64,000 nucleotides of DNA. Source: an uncultured Bacteroidales bacterium. GTDB taxonomy: Bacteria > Bacteroidota > Bacteroidia > Bacteroidales > P3. Every line of letters starts with the position of its first letter. Within the stretch, counting starts at the first letter, position 1. Below the pieces are notes generated by a model. That model had not been told where the DNA came from. It made no database searches and worked only from the letters and a program-made list of their open reading frames with translations. The translations under genes were made by a program, and so were the position numbers. The DNA lies in assembly GCA_905233895.1 (NCBI GenBank), contig CAJOFL010000002.1, forward strand, positions 1 through 64,000, in the 5' to 3' direction. This document shows positions 25,119 to 33,989 of this stretch, in pieces.

Positions 25119-26156
25119 ATGAAAAAGATAACACTTATTTTAGGGGTTGTGGCTGCCGCGGCGTTCACGTCGTGCGTCTCGTTGAGCGAGATGGAGGCTT
25201 TGCAGGCCAAGTATGACCAGACCTCGCGCCAGTACTCCCTTACCCAGAAGGAATTGTTGGAAATAAAAGAGGAGAATGCCTCGCTTACCCGTCAGAACCA
25301 GGCACTTGCGAGCGATATGAGCGACGTGGCCCTTCGGCGCGACAATGCTGAGCGTCAGGTGGACAGCCTCACTCGCCGCATCGAGCAGATGCGCCACCAC
25401 TACGACACTACTATGGAGAACTATATGCAGGAGGTGGCCGGCAAGAGCCGTGACCTGACCCGTGCGCAGAACCTGCTTACTGCCCGCACCAAAGAATTGG
25501 GCGACCGCGAGCGTGAACTGCAGGCTCGCCAGACCGAACTGCAGGAGCAGCAGGAAAGTTTCCAGCTTCAGCGTAGCGAATTCCAGGCCCGAGAGGCTCA
25601 GTTGATTGCCAAGCAGCGTCAGTTGGAACAGGAAGAGGCTTCCACACGCGCCCAGCTTGAGGCTAAGGAGCGCGAGCTGGAGGCGGTGCGTACATCGGTT
25701 ACCAAGGCTCTCACCGGTTTCGCCGACAAGGGCTTGAATGTTGAGACTAAGGACGGCAAGGTCTACGTCTCGATGGAGAACAAACTGCTGTTCCCATCGG
25801 CCAGTTGGACGGTGAGCAAGGACGGTATCGCCGCCATCAAGCAGTTGGCCAAAGTTCTTGAGGCCGACTCGACATTGAAGATAATGGTTGAAGGCCATAC
25901 TGACAACGACGCATACCGCGGCTCGACTGCCGTGAAGGACAACTGGGATCTCAGTGTGATGCGTGCCACGGCCATCGTCAAACTTCTTCTTCAGCACGGT
26001 CCTGCCATCAATCCTGCGCGTATCGAGGCCTGCGGTCATGGCGAGTATGCTCCCAAGGTGGCCAACGACAGCCCCGAACACAAGGCCATCAACCGCCGCA
26101 CCGAGATTATCCTCACACCCAACCTTGAAGGGTTGCTAAAGGAGATGTCTAACTAG
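25119..26156 (+). CDS. OmpA-family lipoprotein with long coiled coil
   Basis: The start MKKITLILGVVAAAAFTSC at 25119 gives a lipoprotein signal. Residues 25-200 are an uninterrupted Gln/Glu/Arg-rich coiled coil (RELQARQTELQEQQESFQL). The C-terminal OmpA domain (about 225-345) shows MVEGHTDNDAYRGS, DLSVMRATAIVKLLLQ and INRRTEIIL. It anchors in the outer membrane and binds peptidoglycan. The GHTDN core and NRRTEI motif are intact. A strong hairpin terminator follows. Confidence 0.92.
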   Translation: MKKITLILGVVAAAAFTSCVSLSEMEALQAKYDQTSRQYSLTQKELLEIKEENASLTRQNQALASDMSDVALRRDNAERQVDSLTRRIEQMRHHYDTTMENYMQEVAGKSRDLTRAQNLLTARTKELGDRERELQARQTELQEQQESFQLQRSEFQAREAQLIAKQRQLEQEEASTRAQLEAKERELEAVRTSVTKALTGFADKGLNVETKDGKVYVSMENKLLFPSASWTVSKDGIAAIKQLAKVLEADSTLKIMVEGHTDNDAYRGSTAVKDNWDLSVMRATAIVKLLLQHGPAINPARIEACGHGEYAPKVANDSPEHKAINRRTEIILTPNLEGLLKEMSN

Positions 26157-26178
26157 TCATCGGTGCATACAAAAATGC

Positions 26179-26212
26179 GAGAGGGGCTTCCATACGGAGG
26201 CCCCTCTCTTTC
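26179..26212. terminator. Bidirectional intrinsic terminator between converging genes
   Basis: GAGAGGGGCTTCC (26179-26191) pairs with GGAGGCCCCTCTC (26196-26208) around the loop ATAC; one pair is G-U. A T-rich run follows on the plus strand. It ends the plus-strand OmpA gene at 26156 and the minus-strand lipoprotein gene at 26228. Confidence 0.88.
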
Positions 26213-26227
26213 TCTGTGTCGGTCTTG

Positions 26228-27100
26228 TTATTTGCGGGTGCGCTGGAAGACGTAGGTTATTGGGTCGGCATTGGGATCTTCGTCGTCGGTATATACGATG
26301 ACTATGGTCTCGTTGGAGGGGTTGTAGGTGAAATCGAGGGTCTCCTCGTAGGGCTGGCCTTCGTCGACACCGCTCTGGGTTATCGTGCCAGTGTGGGTGG
26401 CCTCGTTGTATGTCCAGGTGAAGGTGTCGCTTTCATCGATATTGTCGGAGTAGACGGTCGCGCCGTTCATCATTATCGTTATAGTACCGACAATGTCCAA
26501 GGTGCCGTTGTTGCCGGTTGAAGCAAACTCCATAATGATGTCGGCGTCTGTGACGTAGGTCCAGGTGCCGTCTTCGTCTGTCTCGGTTTCAGTTTCATCC
26601 ATGGAGCAGGTCCACATGGTGCCGGCGGGGAAGTCCTCGGGATTGGGCTCAGGACCAGGGCCGGGACCGGGGCCGGGATCCTCACCGTTGACTTTGGTCA
26701 GGTGCATGGTGACGTCGCCCTGCATGTCGGTGCCGGGGATTACGTTGCCGGTCAGCGAGGCCTCGGTGGCACTGATGCTGACGATTGTGAAGCTGTACTC
26801 GTTACCGCCATTGGGGTGCACGGTGAGCTCATTGTTGTTGACGCTCCATGTGAAGTTGTTGTTGTTATGCTGGCCGTTTTCAAGAACCTCGCCAGTGCCA
26901 TTGGCGTTCATCACGAGCACCATGTTCTCCGGGGTCATCTCTTGGCCGTTGAAGGTCATGTGGTCAACCTTCCAATTGCCCACCAGGCTGCTGTTGTTGT
27001 CGTCGCCGCCTTGATTGTCGGGCGTGGGGTCGTCGGGGTTGCAGGCGGCAAAGCACATCATGAGTGCTGCTGCCAGGGTGAAAAGAAATCCTTTTTTCAT
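26228..27100 (-). CDS. Lipoprotein with two lipocalin-like domains joined by a Pro-Gly linker
   Basis: A 290-residue lipoprotein (MKKGFLFTLAAALMMCFAAC). A first beta domain (about 38-135) begins LVGNWKVDHMTFNGQEM. A repetitive linker follows (DPGPGPGPGPEPNPED), coded by a 6-bp repeat. A second beta domain (about 155-288) begins AGTMWTCSMDETETETD. The "GNWKVDxM" start resembles lipocalin-like domains common in Bacteroidetes. Its role is unknown. It is the last gene of the YidC-headed minus-strand run. Confidence 0.75.
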   Translation of the reverse strand: MKKGFLFTLAAALMMCFAACNPDDPTPDNQGGDDNNSSLVGNWKVDHMTFNGQEMTPENMVLVMNANGTGEVLENGQHNNNNFTWSVNNNELTVHPNGGNEYSFTIVSISATEASLTGNVIPGTDMQGDVTMHLTKVNGEDPGPGPGPGPEPNPEDFPAGTMWTCSMDETETETDEDGTWTYVTDADIIMEFASTGNNGTLDIVGTITIMMNGATVYSDNIDESDTFTWTYNEATHTGTITQSGVDEGQPYEETLDFTYNPSNETIVIVYTDDEDPNADPITYVFQRTRK

Positions 27101-27119
27101 AATTTTAATATTTAAGGGG

Positions 27120-27551
27120 TTAATACATTTTGAAGGAGACTTCAGGCTTGGAGAAGGTCTGGATGTACTCGTCGTAGCCTTCCTCGCCCGGGGTGATGAT
27201 TTGGAGGGTCAGTTCCTTTCTCTTGGAGTTGTAACTGAAGGGATGTCTCTTTTGGTTGAAGGTGATGGTGCCTTCCGAGCCGTCGAACGTGTAGGTGAAG
27301 TTAGTGGTGGTGCTTTCGCCATCTGTCACCATGCCAAAGGCTTCGGAGAATGGCCGTTGAACTAGATTGCCTGCGGTTTCGCTGGTGAAGGTAAGGGTGT
27401 CGTGGCTGCCGATTGTGGCGTCGAATCCTCCCATGGATACCTGTCCGGCAGCAGTACCTTGCCAGCGGGTGCCGGGGATATCGAACTTGTTGCACGAAAT
27501 GGTCAGCATCATGGTGATTGCGGCCAGTGCCGTCAGGATTGTTTTTTTCAT
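27120..27551 (-). CDS. Small lipoprotein with lipocalin-like domain
   Basis: A 143-residue lipoprotein (signal MKKTILTALAAITMMLTISC) followed by a single beta-rich domain (DIPGTRWQGTAAGQVSMGGF and TFTSETAGNLVQRPFSE). It resembles one domain of the next gene downstream, 19 nt away, suggesting a related pair. Function unknown. Confidence 0.75.
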   Translation of the reverse strand: MKKTILTALAAITMMLTISCNKFDIPGTRWQGTAAGQVSMGGFDATIGSHDTLTFTSETAGNLVQRPFSEAFGMVTDGESTTTNFTYTFDGSEGTITFNQKRHPFSYNSKRKELTLQIITPGEEGYDEYIQTFSKPEVSFKMY

Positions 27552-27570
27552 ATCTCGGTGTGTGTTATGT

Positions 27571-28875
27571 TCATTGTGCTGTATGTTCCATGGGCACCAC
27601 TTTCGAGTGGTCGATTCCGAAGGGGTCGGGCTGCTCGGCGACGGAAGCCTGGTCGGTACTGTCGTGTCGGTATTCCAGTCCTCGTTCGGGGCGGGCGCAG
27701 TCGCTCATGTTCTGCTGTATGCGGGCCACGTCTTCAGGGGTGAGGGGGCGTTCGGCGTTCTTGAACCGCTGGCGGTGGAAGGGGAATGCTTCGGCCAGTT
27801 CGCCGCTGTAGTAGAAGTCGAAGCCGATGGCCCCGAAGGTGTAGTCGCGGTCGCCTACCTTGATATGGCTGCCGCCGGCCATGGGGTTGGGTTTGGGCAC
27901 CGACTGCGAGAAGCCGACATTGAAGAGTGTGAAGAGAATGTCGGGGCGGTCGCTGATGTCGTAACCCGCACGGCGCCACTGCAGCATGGTCTGGTGGAGG
28001 ATGCATCCAGTGTATATATAGCTGTAGAGGTGGTTGCGGTAGTCGACCAGTCGGTTGTAGCGTTCTGTGACGTGGTCATCGGTCTCGAAGTCGAGCAGGT
28101 GTTCATAGGCGGCCCCCATATAATACTCCGAAGTTGGGTCTTTCAGGTGTTCTTCGACGGCCTCGGCGGTGAAGTCCTTTATTCCGTTGACTCCATAGCT
28201 GAACTGGCTCTGTACGCTAAGCACTTTGACGGGGCCGAGGTATTTCTTGAACATTTCGCGCTTGGAGTTGAAGAGGCGTATCTGCTCGCCGATGAGGCAG
28301 CTGACGATAAGGCGCGGTTCGACGCCTGTGAGACGGCCGGCCTCGCGGATGAGGGCGGTGTCGCGGGTGATGGCGTCGCGCAGGGCGGGCCATTCGGGGC
28401 CGTCCATCCAGGGGATGATGTTCCCGCGCTGCTGTTGCGGCATTGAGGTGAGAATGCCGGCGATGGCGTCGGATAGACGGTCGATGCTGTCGTTCTCCTC
28501 CATATATATGGCGGCAGCGGCCACCATACGGTCTACCACGAGGGGGTCGTCGCTGAACTGGGCTGCACGGAGCATCAGGCGCGCGTTCTCGGGGTAGAAG
28601 CGGGCGAGTGCGGCCAGACGGCCGTACTGCAGGGCCCATTGCTCGTCGATTTGCTGCTGGGTGAGTTTGGCATCTTTGAGGCCTTTGACCTCGCTGACGG
28701 ACATGAGGTAACGGTAGTTCTTGTCGACGGCACCACGATTGTTGGTGACGCCCAGTTGGTAGAGGCCCCAGGCCCCTATGATGGCGACACCCGCCAGTGC
28801 GAAAAGCACCAGCAGGATGTCGCATATCTTGCGCCACAGGGGGCGCTGCTTGAATTCAAGCCAGAGGTTCTTCAT
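27571..28875 (-). CDS. Membrane-anchored periplasmic protein, possible lysozyme-fold transglycosylase
   Basis: A 434-residue protein with one N-terminal membrane segment (ILLVLFALAGVAIIGAWGLY) and a large periplasmic region. At about 190-240, VEPRLIVSCLIGEQIRLF and SVQSQFSYGVNGIKDF resemble the order in SLT transglycosylases: a catalytic Glu helix, then a Ser-x-x-x-x-Gly-xx-Gly segment. Later, ILFTLFNVGFSQSVP recalls the "YNaG" helix. The match is weak and no family assignment is certain. It lies immediately downstream of nhaD (4-nt overlap). Confidence 0.6.
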   Translation of the reverse strand: MKNLWLEFKQRPLWRKICDILLVLFALAGVAIIGAWGLYQLGVTNNRGAVDKNYRYLMSVSEVKGLKDAKLTQQQIDEQWALQYGRLAALARFYPENARLMLRAAQFSDDPLVVDRMVAAAAIYMEENDSIDRLSDAIAGILTSMPQQQRGNIIPWMDGPEWPALRDAITRDTALIREAGRLTGVEPRLIVSCLIGEQIRLFNSKREMFKKYLGPVKVLSVQSQFSYGVNGIKDFTAEAVEEHLKDPTSEYYMGAAYEHLLDFETDDHVTERYNRLVDYRNHLYSYIYTGCILHQTMLQWRRAGYDISDRPDILFTLFNVGFSQSVPKPNPMAGGSHIKVGDRDYTFGAIGFDFYYSGELAEAFPFHRQRFKNAERPLTPEDVARIQQNMSDCARPERGLEYRHDSTDQASVAEQPDPFGIDHSKVVPMEHTAQ

Positions 28876-30230
28876 TTCAGGTTAGCCAACCAAGGTATGC
28901 TTTCGAAGAGGGTGAGGTCCATGGCGATGAACACCAGCGCACCGGCGATATAGCCTGCGAGGGCGAGGAGGGTGATGCGCTTGAGGTACCAAATGAAGTC
29001 GATTTTCTCCATGCCCATGACGGCCACACCAGCGGCGGAGCCGATGATGAGGAGCGATCCGCCGGTGCCGGCGCAGTAGGCCAGGAACTCCCAGAAGGGG
29101 TGGTTCTGCATGAAGATGGCGTCGATGCCCTCGAGGGGGTACATGCCCATGGCGGCGGCCACGAGCGGCACGTTGGCGACCACCGACGAGAGGACGCCGA
29201 TAATGAGGTCGATGAAGAAGAATCCGGGGGCTTCGGTGCCGAATGCGCCGTTGAGTGCGGCGGCCAGGCTGCCGAGGATACCGCTCACCTTCAGGCAGCT
29301 GACGGCCATCAGGATGCCGAGGAAGAAGAGGATGGTGGGAGTGTCGATGTGCTCAAGGGTGGAGACGGCGGTGGGCAACTTGTGGCCGTTCTTCTCCTGC
29401 TTGCGGCTGATGATTTCGGTGGTAATCCAGAGGATAGCCAGCGAGAAGAGCATGCCGAGGTAGGGTGGCAGGTGGGTGATGGTTTTGAAGATAGGCACGA
29501 AGATGAGGCCGCAGATACCCATGATGAGGATGAGGCGGCGGTACTTGACCGGCACCTCGATGCCGCTCTGGCTCTCGGCGGGGCGCTCAATGTCGCCCTT
29601 GAGGGTGGCTCCGATGATGAGGACGGGCACCACCATGCAGACGAGGCTAGCGATAATGGTCTTGACGATAATGTTGATGGTGGTTACCTGGCCACCAATC
29701 CAGAGCATGATGGTAGTGACGTCGCCGATGGGGCTCCAGGCGCCGCCGGCGTTGGCGGCGAGGATGACCATGCCGGCGTAGAGCCAGCGCTCCTTCTGGT
29801 CGGCAATGAGCTTGCGGAGCAGTGCAACCATGACGATAGCGGTGGTCATGTTGTCGAGCAGGGCCGAGAGGAAGAAGGTGAGTATGCTGATGACCCAGAG
29901 GAGTTTCTTCTTGTCGGTGGTGGTAATCTTGTCGGTGATGATGCGGAAGCCCTGATAGTCTTCAATGAGCGTCACGATAGTCATGGCGCCGAGGAGGAAG
30001 AAGACTATCTCGGCGGTCTCGCCGAGGTTCTCGATGAGGTTGCCGCTGATGAAGCCGCGCCAGGACTCGAGGTCGAGGTCGGGGCGGGCAATCGTGCTGC
30101 AGAACGAGAAGACGGCCCAGATGATGGTGCCGAGGGCCAGTGCGGTGGCCGTCTTGTTGATTTTGAACGGATGCTCCATCGCGATGAAGAAGTATCCGAC
30201 GATGAAAATGGTAACAAGTGCTACAACCAT
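28872..30230 (-). CDS. nhaD: Na+/H+ antiporter, NhaD type
   Basis: A 452-residue transporter of the ion-transporter superfamily with about 12 membrane segments. The characteristic NhaD stretch GGAWSPIGDVTTIMLWIGGQ and the ALLDNMTTAIVMVALLRKL motif are present. NhaD exports Na+ or Li+ in exchange for protons at alkaline pH. It overlaps the preceding periplasmic gene by 4 nt and follows yidC by 27 nt. Confidence 0.9.
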   Translation of the reverse strand: MVVALVTIFIVGYFFIAMEHPFKINKTATALALGTIIWAVFSFCSTIARPDLDLESWRGFISGNLIENLGETAEIVFFLLGAMTIVTLIEDYQGFRIITDKITTTDKKKLLWVISILTFFLSALLDNMTTAIVMVALLRKLIADQKERWLYAGMVILAANAGGAWSPIGDVTTIMLWIGGQVTTINIIVKTIIASLVCMVVPVLIIGATLKGDIERPAESQSGIEVPVKYRRLILIMGICGLIFVPIFKTITHLPPYLGMLFSLAILWITTEIISRKQEKNGHKLPTAVSTLEHIDTPTILFFLGILMAVSCLKVSGILGSLAAALNGAFGTEAPGFFFIDLIIGVLSSVVANVPLVAAAMGMYPLEGIDAIFMQNHPFWEFLAYCAGTGGSLLIIGSAAGVAVMGMEKIDFIWYLKRITLLALAGYIAGALVFIAMDLTLFESIPWLANLK

Positions 30231-30257
30231 GGTATTGTTTTTTTTAGTTGTTGTTGA

Positions 30258-32249
30258 TTATCGTTTGTTTTTCTCTTTCTGCATCTGCTCGGCCATTTTC
30301 TGCATCTCTTCGAGACGTTTGGCAAAGTTGCTCTTTCTCTTCTTGGTGCCCTTGCCGTTGGCATGCTTGAGATCGTAGGCGGCCATGTGGGCACGGACCT
30401 TCTTTTCGCTGGTGAAGCGGCGGATGAGCATCATGGTGCACATGGTGAAGGTAAGCGAGATGAGGTAGTAGAGGTTCAGTCCGGCACTCTGGCTGTTGAA
30501 GATGAAGAGCATCATGAAGGGCATGAAGTACATCATGAATTTCATGCCGGGCATGCTTTGGGTGCCGGCCTGCTGTTTCATGGTATACCAGGTGTAGAAG
30601 AACTGCATGCCGAACATCAGCAGGCAGAAGAGGGAGATATGGTCGCCATAGAGCGGGATGTTGAAGCCGAAGTCGAGGATGGAGTCGTAGTTGGAGAGGT
30701 CGGGGCACCAGAGGAAGGGTTTCTGGCGCAGCTCGATAGCCTGCGGGAAGAACATGAACATAGCGGTGAGGAACGGCATCTGGATGAGCACAGGGAGGCA
30801 GCCCGCCACAGGGCTGTATCCCGCCCGTTTCTGCAGGGCCATCATCTCCTGCTGCTTCTGCATGGCCTGCTCCTGCTTGGGATACTTCTTGTTGAGGGCG
30901 TCCATCTCGGGCTTGAGCACACGCATTATGGCGCCGCCCTGGTAGCTCTTGTAGACCAGTGGCAGCAGCACGAGGCGGATGAGGAGAGTGAAGACTATGA
31001 TGATGATACCGTAGTTCCAGTTGAAGCGCTCGAGGAAGTTGAAAGCCGGTACGATGAGGTAGCGGCTGATGCTCTTCGAGATGACGGTCCAGCCGAGTGG
31101 CAGCATACGGTCATATCCGCGATGCATGTGGCGCAGGTCGCGCAACTTGGTGGGCCCGTAGTAGAAACTGAGGTTCATCTGCGGGTGCTCCTGGCTGTAG
31201 GGCAGGCCGATGACGGCATACATATCGGTCAGGTAGTTGCTGACGGTGTCGCGCTTGTCGGTCGAAACCTGCAGGTCGGCGTTCTCGAAAGGCACTCCGC
31301 CTTCAGCATTTATGATGGCTGCGAAGTACTGGTCCTTGAATGCCACCCAGTCGAGTTCGGTCTTCACTTGCTTCTGCTTGTCCTGACCCATACCCACGTT
31401 GCTGGGGTTCTTCTCTTTGGGGCCTTTGTAGTAGATGCTGCTGTAGTAGCGCTCGCGGTCGCTGTTGCGGTTGCTCTTGCCGCGGCTTCCGCTGTTCACC
31501 TTCTCCTGGCGCAGCATGCGGTTCTGCCACTGGAAGTCCATATATGGGGTGTTGCGGACAACCTTCTGCAGGCCAACGAAGTTGATGTCGAAGTCAACCT
31601 CATAACTGTCGCCGTGCAGGGTGTAAGCGAATTCGAGGTAGCCGTGATTGACGCTGTCGTCGATTTCGGCACGGAAACGGACGCGTAAAGTCTCTTCTAG
31701 GTCAAGGTAGAGTTCGTTGTCGATGAGACTGTTGTAAACAGGTCTGTCTGTGTCGCCGAGGTAGGGCACAAACACCAGGTCTTTGGTATTGATTACACGG
31801 TTGTCCTCAGTCGAGAAAACAAGGTTCATATTGTCCTCCGAGGGGGTGATGAGCACCAGCTCGTTGCTGTCGTAGGTCATGTAGTCGGCAAGTACCACGC
31901 GGTCGACGCGGGCGCCGAGGGTGTTGAACTCCACGGTCATCAGGTGGTTACTCATGGTGAAGCTACGCACCTCGCCCTGCGTGGCGGCGTTGAACACACC
32001 CATGTCCTGCACCTTACGGCCGGCAATCTGCTGCACTGTGGTGTCGCCGGCGGCGGCCAGGCTGTCGACACGGGCCTTCTCGGCTTCGAGCGAGTCGGCC
32101 AGGCGCTGCGCCTCGAGGTTGGCCTGCATAGTGCTGTCGTAAACGCGCTGTCGTTCGGCAATTTCCTCCTTCGACGGGGCAATCCAGAACATGTAGCCCA
32201 CGAAAATACCGAATATCAGTATCAGTCCGATGATTGATTTCTTATCCAT
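30258..32249 (-). CDS. yidC: Membrane protein insertase YidC
   Basis: A 663-residue YidC. An N-terminal membrane segment (IIGLILIFGIFVGYMFWIA) precedes a Bacteroidetes-type periplasmic beta domain (about 50-335). The conserved insertase core (about 370-590) includes RLVLLPLVYKSYQGGAIMRV, GCLPVLIQMPFLTAMFMFF and a basic C-terminal tail (KKRKSNFAKRLEEMQKM). It inserts and folds inner-membrane proteins, alone or with SecYEG. Its usual neighbour in Bacteroidales, pyrG, is not next to it here. Confidence 0.96.
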   Translation of the reverse strand: MDKKSIIGLILIFGIFVGYMFWIAPSKEEIAERQRVYDSTMQANLEAQRLADSLEAEKARVDSLAAAGDTTVQQIAGRKVQDMGVFNAATQGEVRSFTMSNHLMTVEFNTLGARVDRVVLADYMTYDSNELVLITPSEDNMNLVFSTEDNRVINTKDLVFVPYLGDTDRPVYNSLIDNELYLDLEETLRVRFRAEIDDSVNHGYLEFAYTLHGDSYEVDFDINFVGLQKVVRNTPYMDFQWQNRMLRQEKVNSGSRGKSNRNSDRERYYSSIYYKGPKEKNPSNVGMGQDKQKQVKTELDWVAFKDQYFAAIINAEGGVPFENADLQVSTDKRDTVSNYLTDMYAVIGLPYSQEHPQMNLSFYYGPTKLRDLRHMHRGYDRMLPLGWTVISKSISRYLIVPAFNFLERFNWNYGIIIIVFTLLIRLVLLPLVYKSYQGGAIMRVLKPEMDALNKKYPKQEQAMQKQQEMMALQKRAGYSPVAGCLPVLIQMPFLTAMFMFFPQAIELRQKPFLWCPDLSNYDSILDFGFNIPLYGDHISLFCLLMFGMQFFYTWYTMKQQAGTQSMPGMKFMMYFMPFMMLFIFNSQSAGLNLYYLISLTFTMCTMMLIRRFTSEKKVRAHMAAYDLKHANGKGTKKRKSNFAKRLEEMQKMAEQMQKEKNKR

Positions 32250-32325
32250 AGTTGGTAGTTGTCTTCTTGTTTATTGCGTTGGTTGTAAATAATATACGTC
32301 GCTCCTTCGAGCGTGGAGTAAATTG

Positions 32326-32333
32326 CAAAGATA
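32326..32333 (-). promoter_or_regulatory. Probable -7 element of the yidC run, with 5'-leader hairpin
   Basis: Minus-strand TATCTTTG lies about 77 nt before the yidC ATG. The -33 box is not clear. CGCTC and GAGCG (32300-32313) form a short hairpin with a 4-nt loop near the start of the expected leader. Confidence 0.55.
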
Positions 32334-32393
32334 CGAAAGTTTTTCTATTTATTATAAAAAATGTTTTTTGAAAGCCAGGATGAGTGTCGGAGA

Positions 32394-32520
32394 AGGGCAG
32401 GCGTTGGTCAGGCGTTGATCAGGCGTTGATCAGGCGAAGGTGGGGTAAAGATACTGGTATTCTGTGAGTTATGTAAATTTTAACATTATATAACATTGGT
32501 AGTCAGTGCTTTGGCTATTT
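32394..32520. repeat. Intergenic repeat A, copy 2
   Basis: Tandem units CAGGCGTTGGT, CAGGCGTTGAT, CAGGCGTTGAT (32398-32430), then CAGGCGAAGGTGGGG and the conserved flank with TATTCTGTG and TTTTAACATTATATAACA. Gap-free alignment to copy 1 at 20074-20200. It fills most of the 329-bp divergent gap between yidC and the T9SS cargo gene. Confidence 0.9.
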
Positions 32521-32578
32521 CTGGGAATTTTGTCTTTGCCGATGCAATAAATCCTGCGCGAGGCCGTTAATTGGTATT

Positions 32579-33952
32579 ATGAAAAGGATTATTTTGGCGG
32601 CCGTCATGCTTTTTGCCACTCTGACGGCCCATGCATACGACTTCAGCGCTTCGGCGCCGACGGGTCAAACACTCTATTTCAACATAGTGGATGGCGGTGT
32701 GGATGTCACTTGCCCCGGTTCGGCAAACGCAAGTGGCTGGAACGGATTCACCAAGCCGTCGGGCGCGTTGACGCTGCCCGCCACGGTTGTCTATGCCGAT
32801 TCCACCTACCATCTTGTCGGCGTTGGCCGATATGCCTTCTACGGTTGTTATGCCTTGACCTCGGTTGTTGTGCCTGAAGGGGTTGCGACGCTCGGTCAAG
32901 CTGCCTTCAGTGGTTGCTCCGCGATGGATTCCATAGCCCTGCCGTCGACACTCATCTCGCTGGGTGTCACGGCGTTGTACGGCTGTACTTCGCTCACCGC
33001 CATCTCCTGTGCCGCCACCGTGCCCCCGACGGTTGCCGGTACCACCTTCGGGAATGTCAACACCTCCGCCTGTACACTCTACGTTCCATGCACTGCCACA
33101 GTGGCTTATGCCGCTGCCACGGGGTGGGCCGATTTCGATTTGGCCCCCTACGGTTCCTGCAACGCCACGGTCGTTGCGCAGCCAAACCACGGCGACCGCG
33201 GGTCGGTGACCGGTTCGGGAACCTACGCAATCGGCACCGTTGTCACCCTCGCCGCCAATCCGGCCGACGGCTTTTTCTTCGCCTTATGGCACGACGGCGA
33301 CACCCTGAACCCTCGCCTCGTCACCCTCGACCGCGACACTTCGTTCACCGCCATGTTCTACCCCATGCAGCGAGATACGGTGGTTTCCGTTGTTGTTCAG
33401 CACGATACGGTTGTTTTGTATGATACTATCACGGTGCCGGTTGTCCACGTTGACACGGTTGTTCTCTATGACACTATGTGGCTTACCGATACCGTGCAGT
33501 TGGTTGACACCGTCACACCGACCTATTTCCGCTTGCAGGTGCTGGGTTCGACGGGTGGTGTCGGTATCGGAAGCACCTTGGTTCCCGCCGGTATAGAACT
33601 GGAAATCGGGGCGTTGCCGATAGAGGGTTACCGCTTCACCGGGTGGGATGACGGTTCGGTAGACAATCCGCGTCGCCTGACGCTTATGTCAAATACCACG
33701 GTTACAGCCTTGTTCGCCGTTGTCACCGGCATCGACGATGCCGCCGCTCCAGTATGGACCGCTGCCGTCGAAGGGCGTTATGTGGTGGTTTCGGGCGTTG
33801 AAAACCGGTCGATAAGCCTCTATGATACCCAGGGTCGCCGCCTTTTCCACGGCCGTTCCCACTCCGACCGGCTGGTGCTCCGAGCCCCTTCCGCTGGCGT
33901 TTATCTCGTTTCCGTCGATGGTTCGCCGGCCCGCAAGGTGCTGGTCGACTGA
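32579..33952 (+). CDS. Secreted surface protein: BspA-like LRRs, two InlB-B-like repeats, T9SS sorting domain
   Basis: A 457-residue protein with signal MKRIILAAVMLFATLTAHA. BspA-type leucine-rich repeats occupy about 60-155 (AFYGCYALTSVVVPEGVATL, AAFSGCSAMDSIALPSTL). A bacterial InlB-B-like repeat follows (NHGDRGSVTGSGTYAIGTVV to FTAMFYP). A repetitive linker rich in D-T-V comes next (HDTVVLYDTITVP, HDTVVLYDT-like). A second InlB-B-like domain precedes the C-terminal type A sorting domain (ISLYDTQGRRLFHGR, GVYLVSVDG). T9SS cargo with CTDs is exported and often anchored to the surface. Role is probably adhesion. Confidence 0.85.
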   Translation: MKRIILAAVMLFATLTAHAYDFSASAPTGQTLYFNIVDGGVDVTCPGSANASGWNGFTKPSGALTLPATVVYADSTYHLVGVGRYAFYGCYALTSVVVPEGVATLGQAAFSGCSAMDSIALPSTLISLGVTALYGCTSLTAISCAATVPPTVAGTTFGNVNTSACTLYVPCTATVAYAAATGWADFDLAPYGSCNATVVAQPNHGDRGSVTGSGTYAIGTVVTLAANPADGFFFALWHDGDTLNPRLVTLDRDTSFTAMFYPMQRDTVVSVVVQHDTVVLYDTITVPVVHVDTVVLYDTMWLTDTVQLVDTVTPTYFRLQVLGSTGGVGIGSTLVPAGIELEIGALPIEGYRFTGWDDGSVDNPRRLTLMSNTTVTALFAVVTGIDDAAAPVWTAAVEGRYVVVSGVENRSISLYDTQGRRLFHGRSHSDRLVLRAPSAGVYLVSVDGSPARKVLVD

Positions 33953-33989
33953 CGTTGATTCAAATATTTTATAATCAATAAACTGAATT

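Noticed and set aside
29100-30257. 385-codon plus-strand ORF rich in Gly, Asp and Glu
   Set aside because: Antisense shadow of nhaD; composition is a mirror of hydrophobic codons.
30363-31688. 441-codon plus-strand ORF
   Set aside because: Antisense shadow of yidC.
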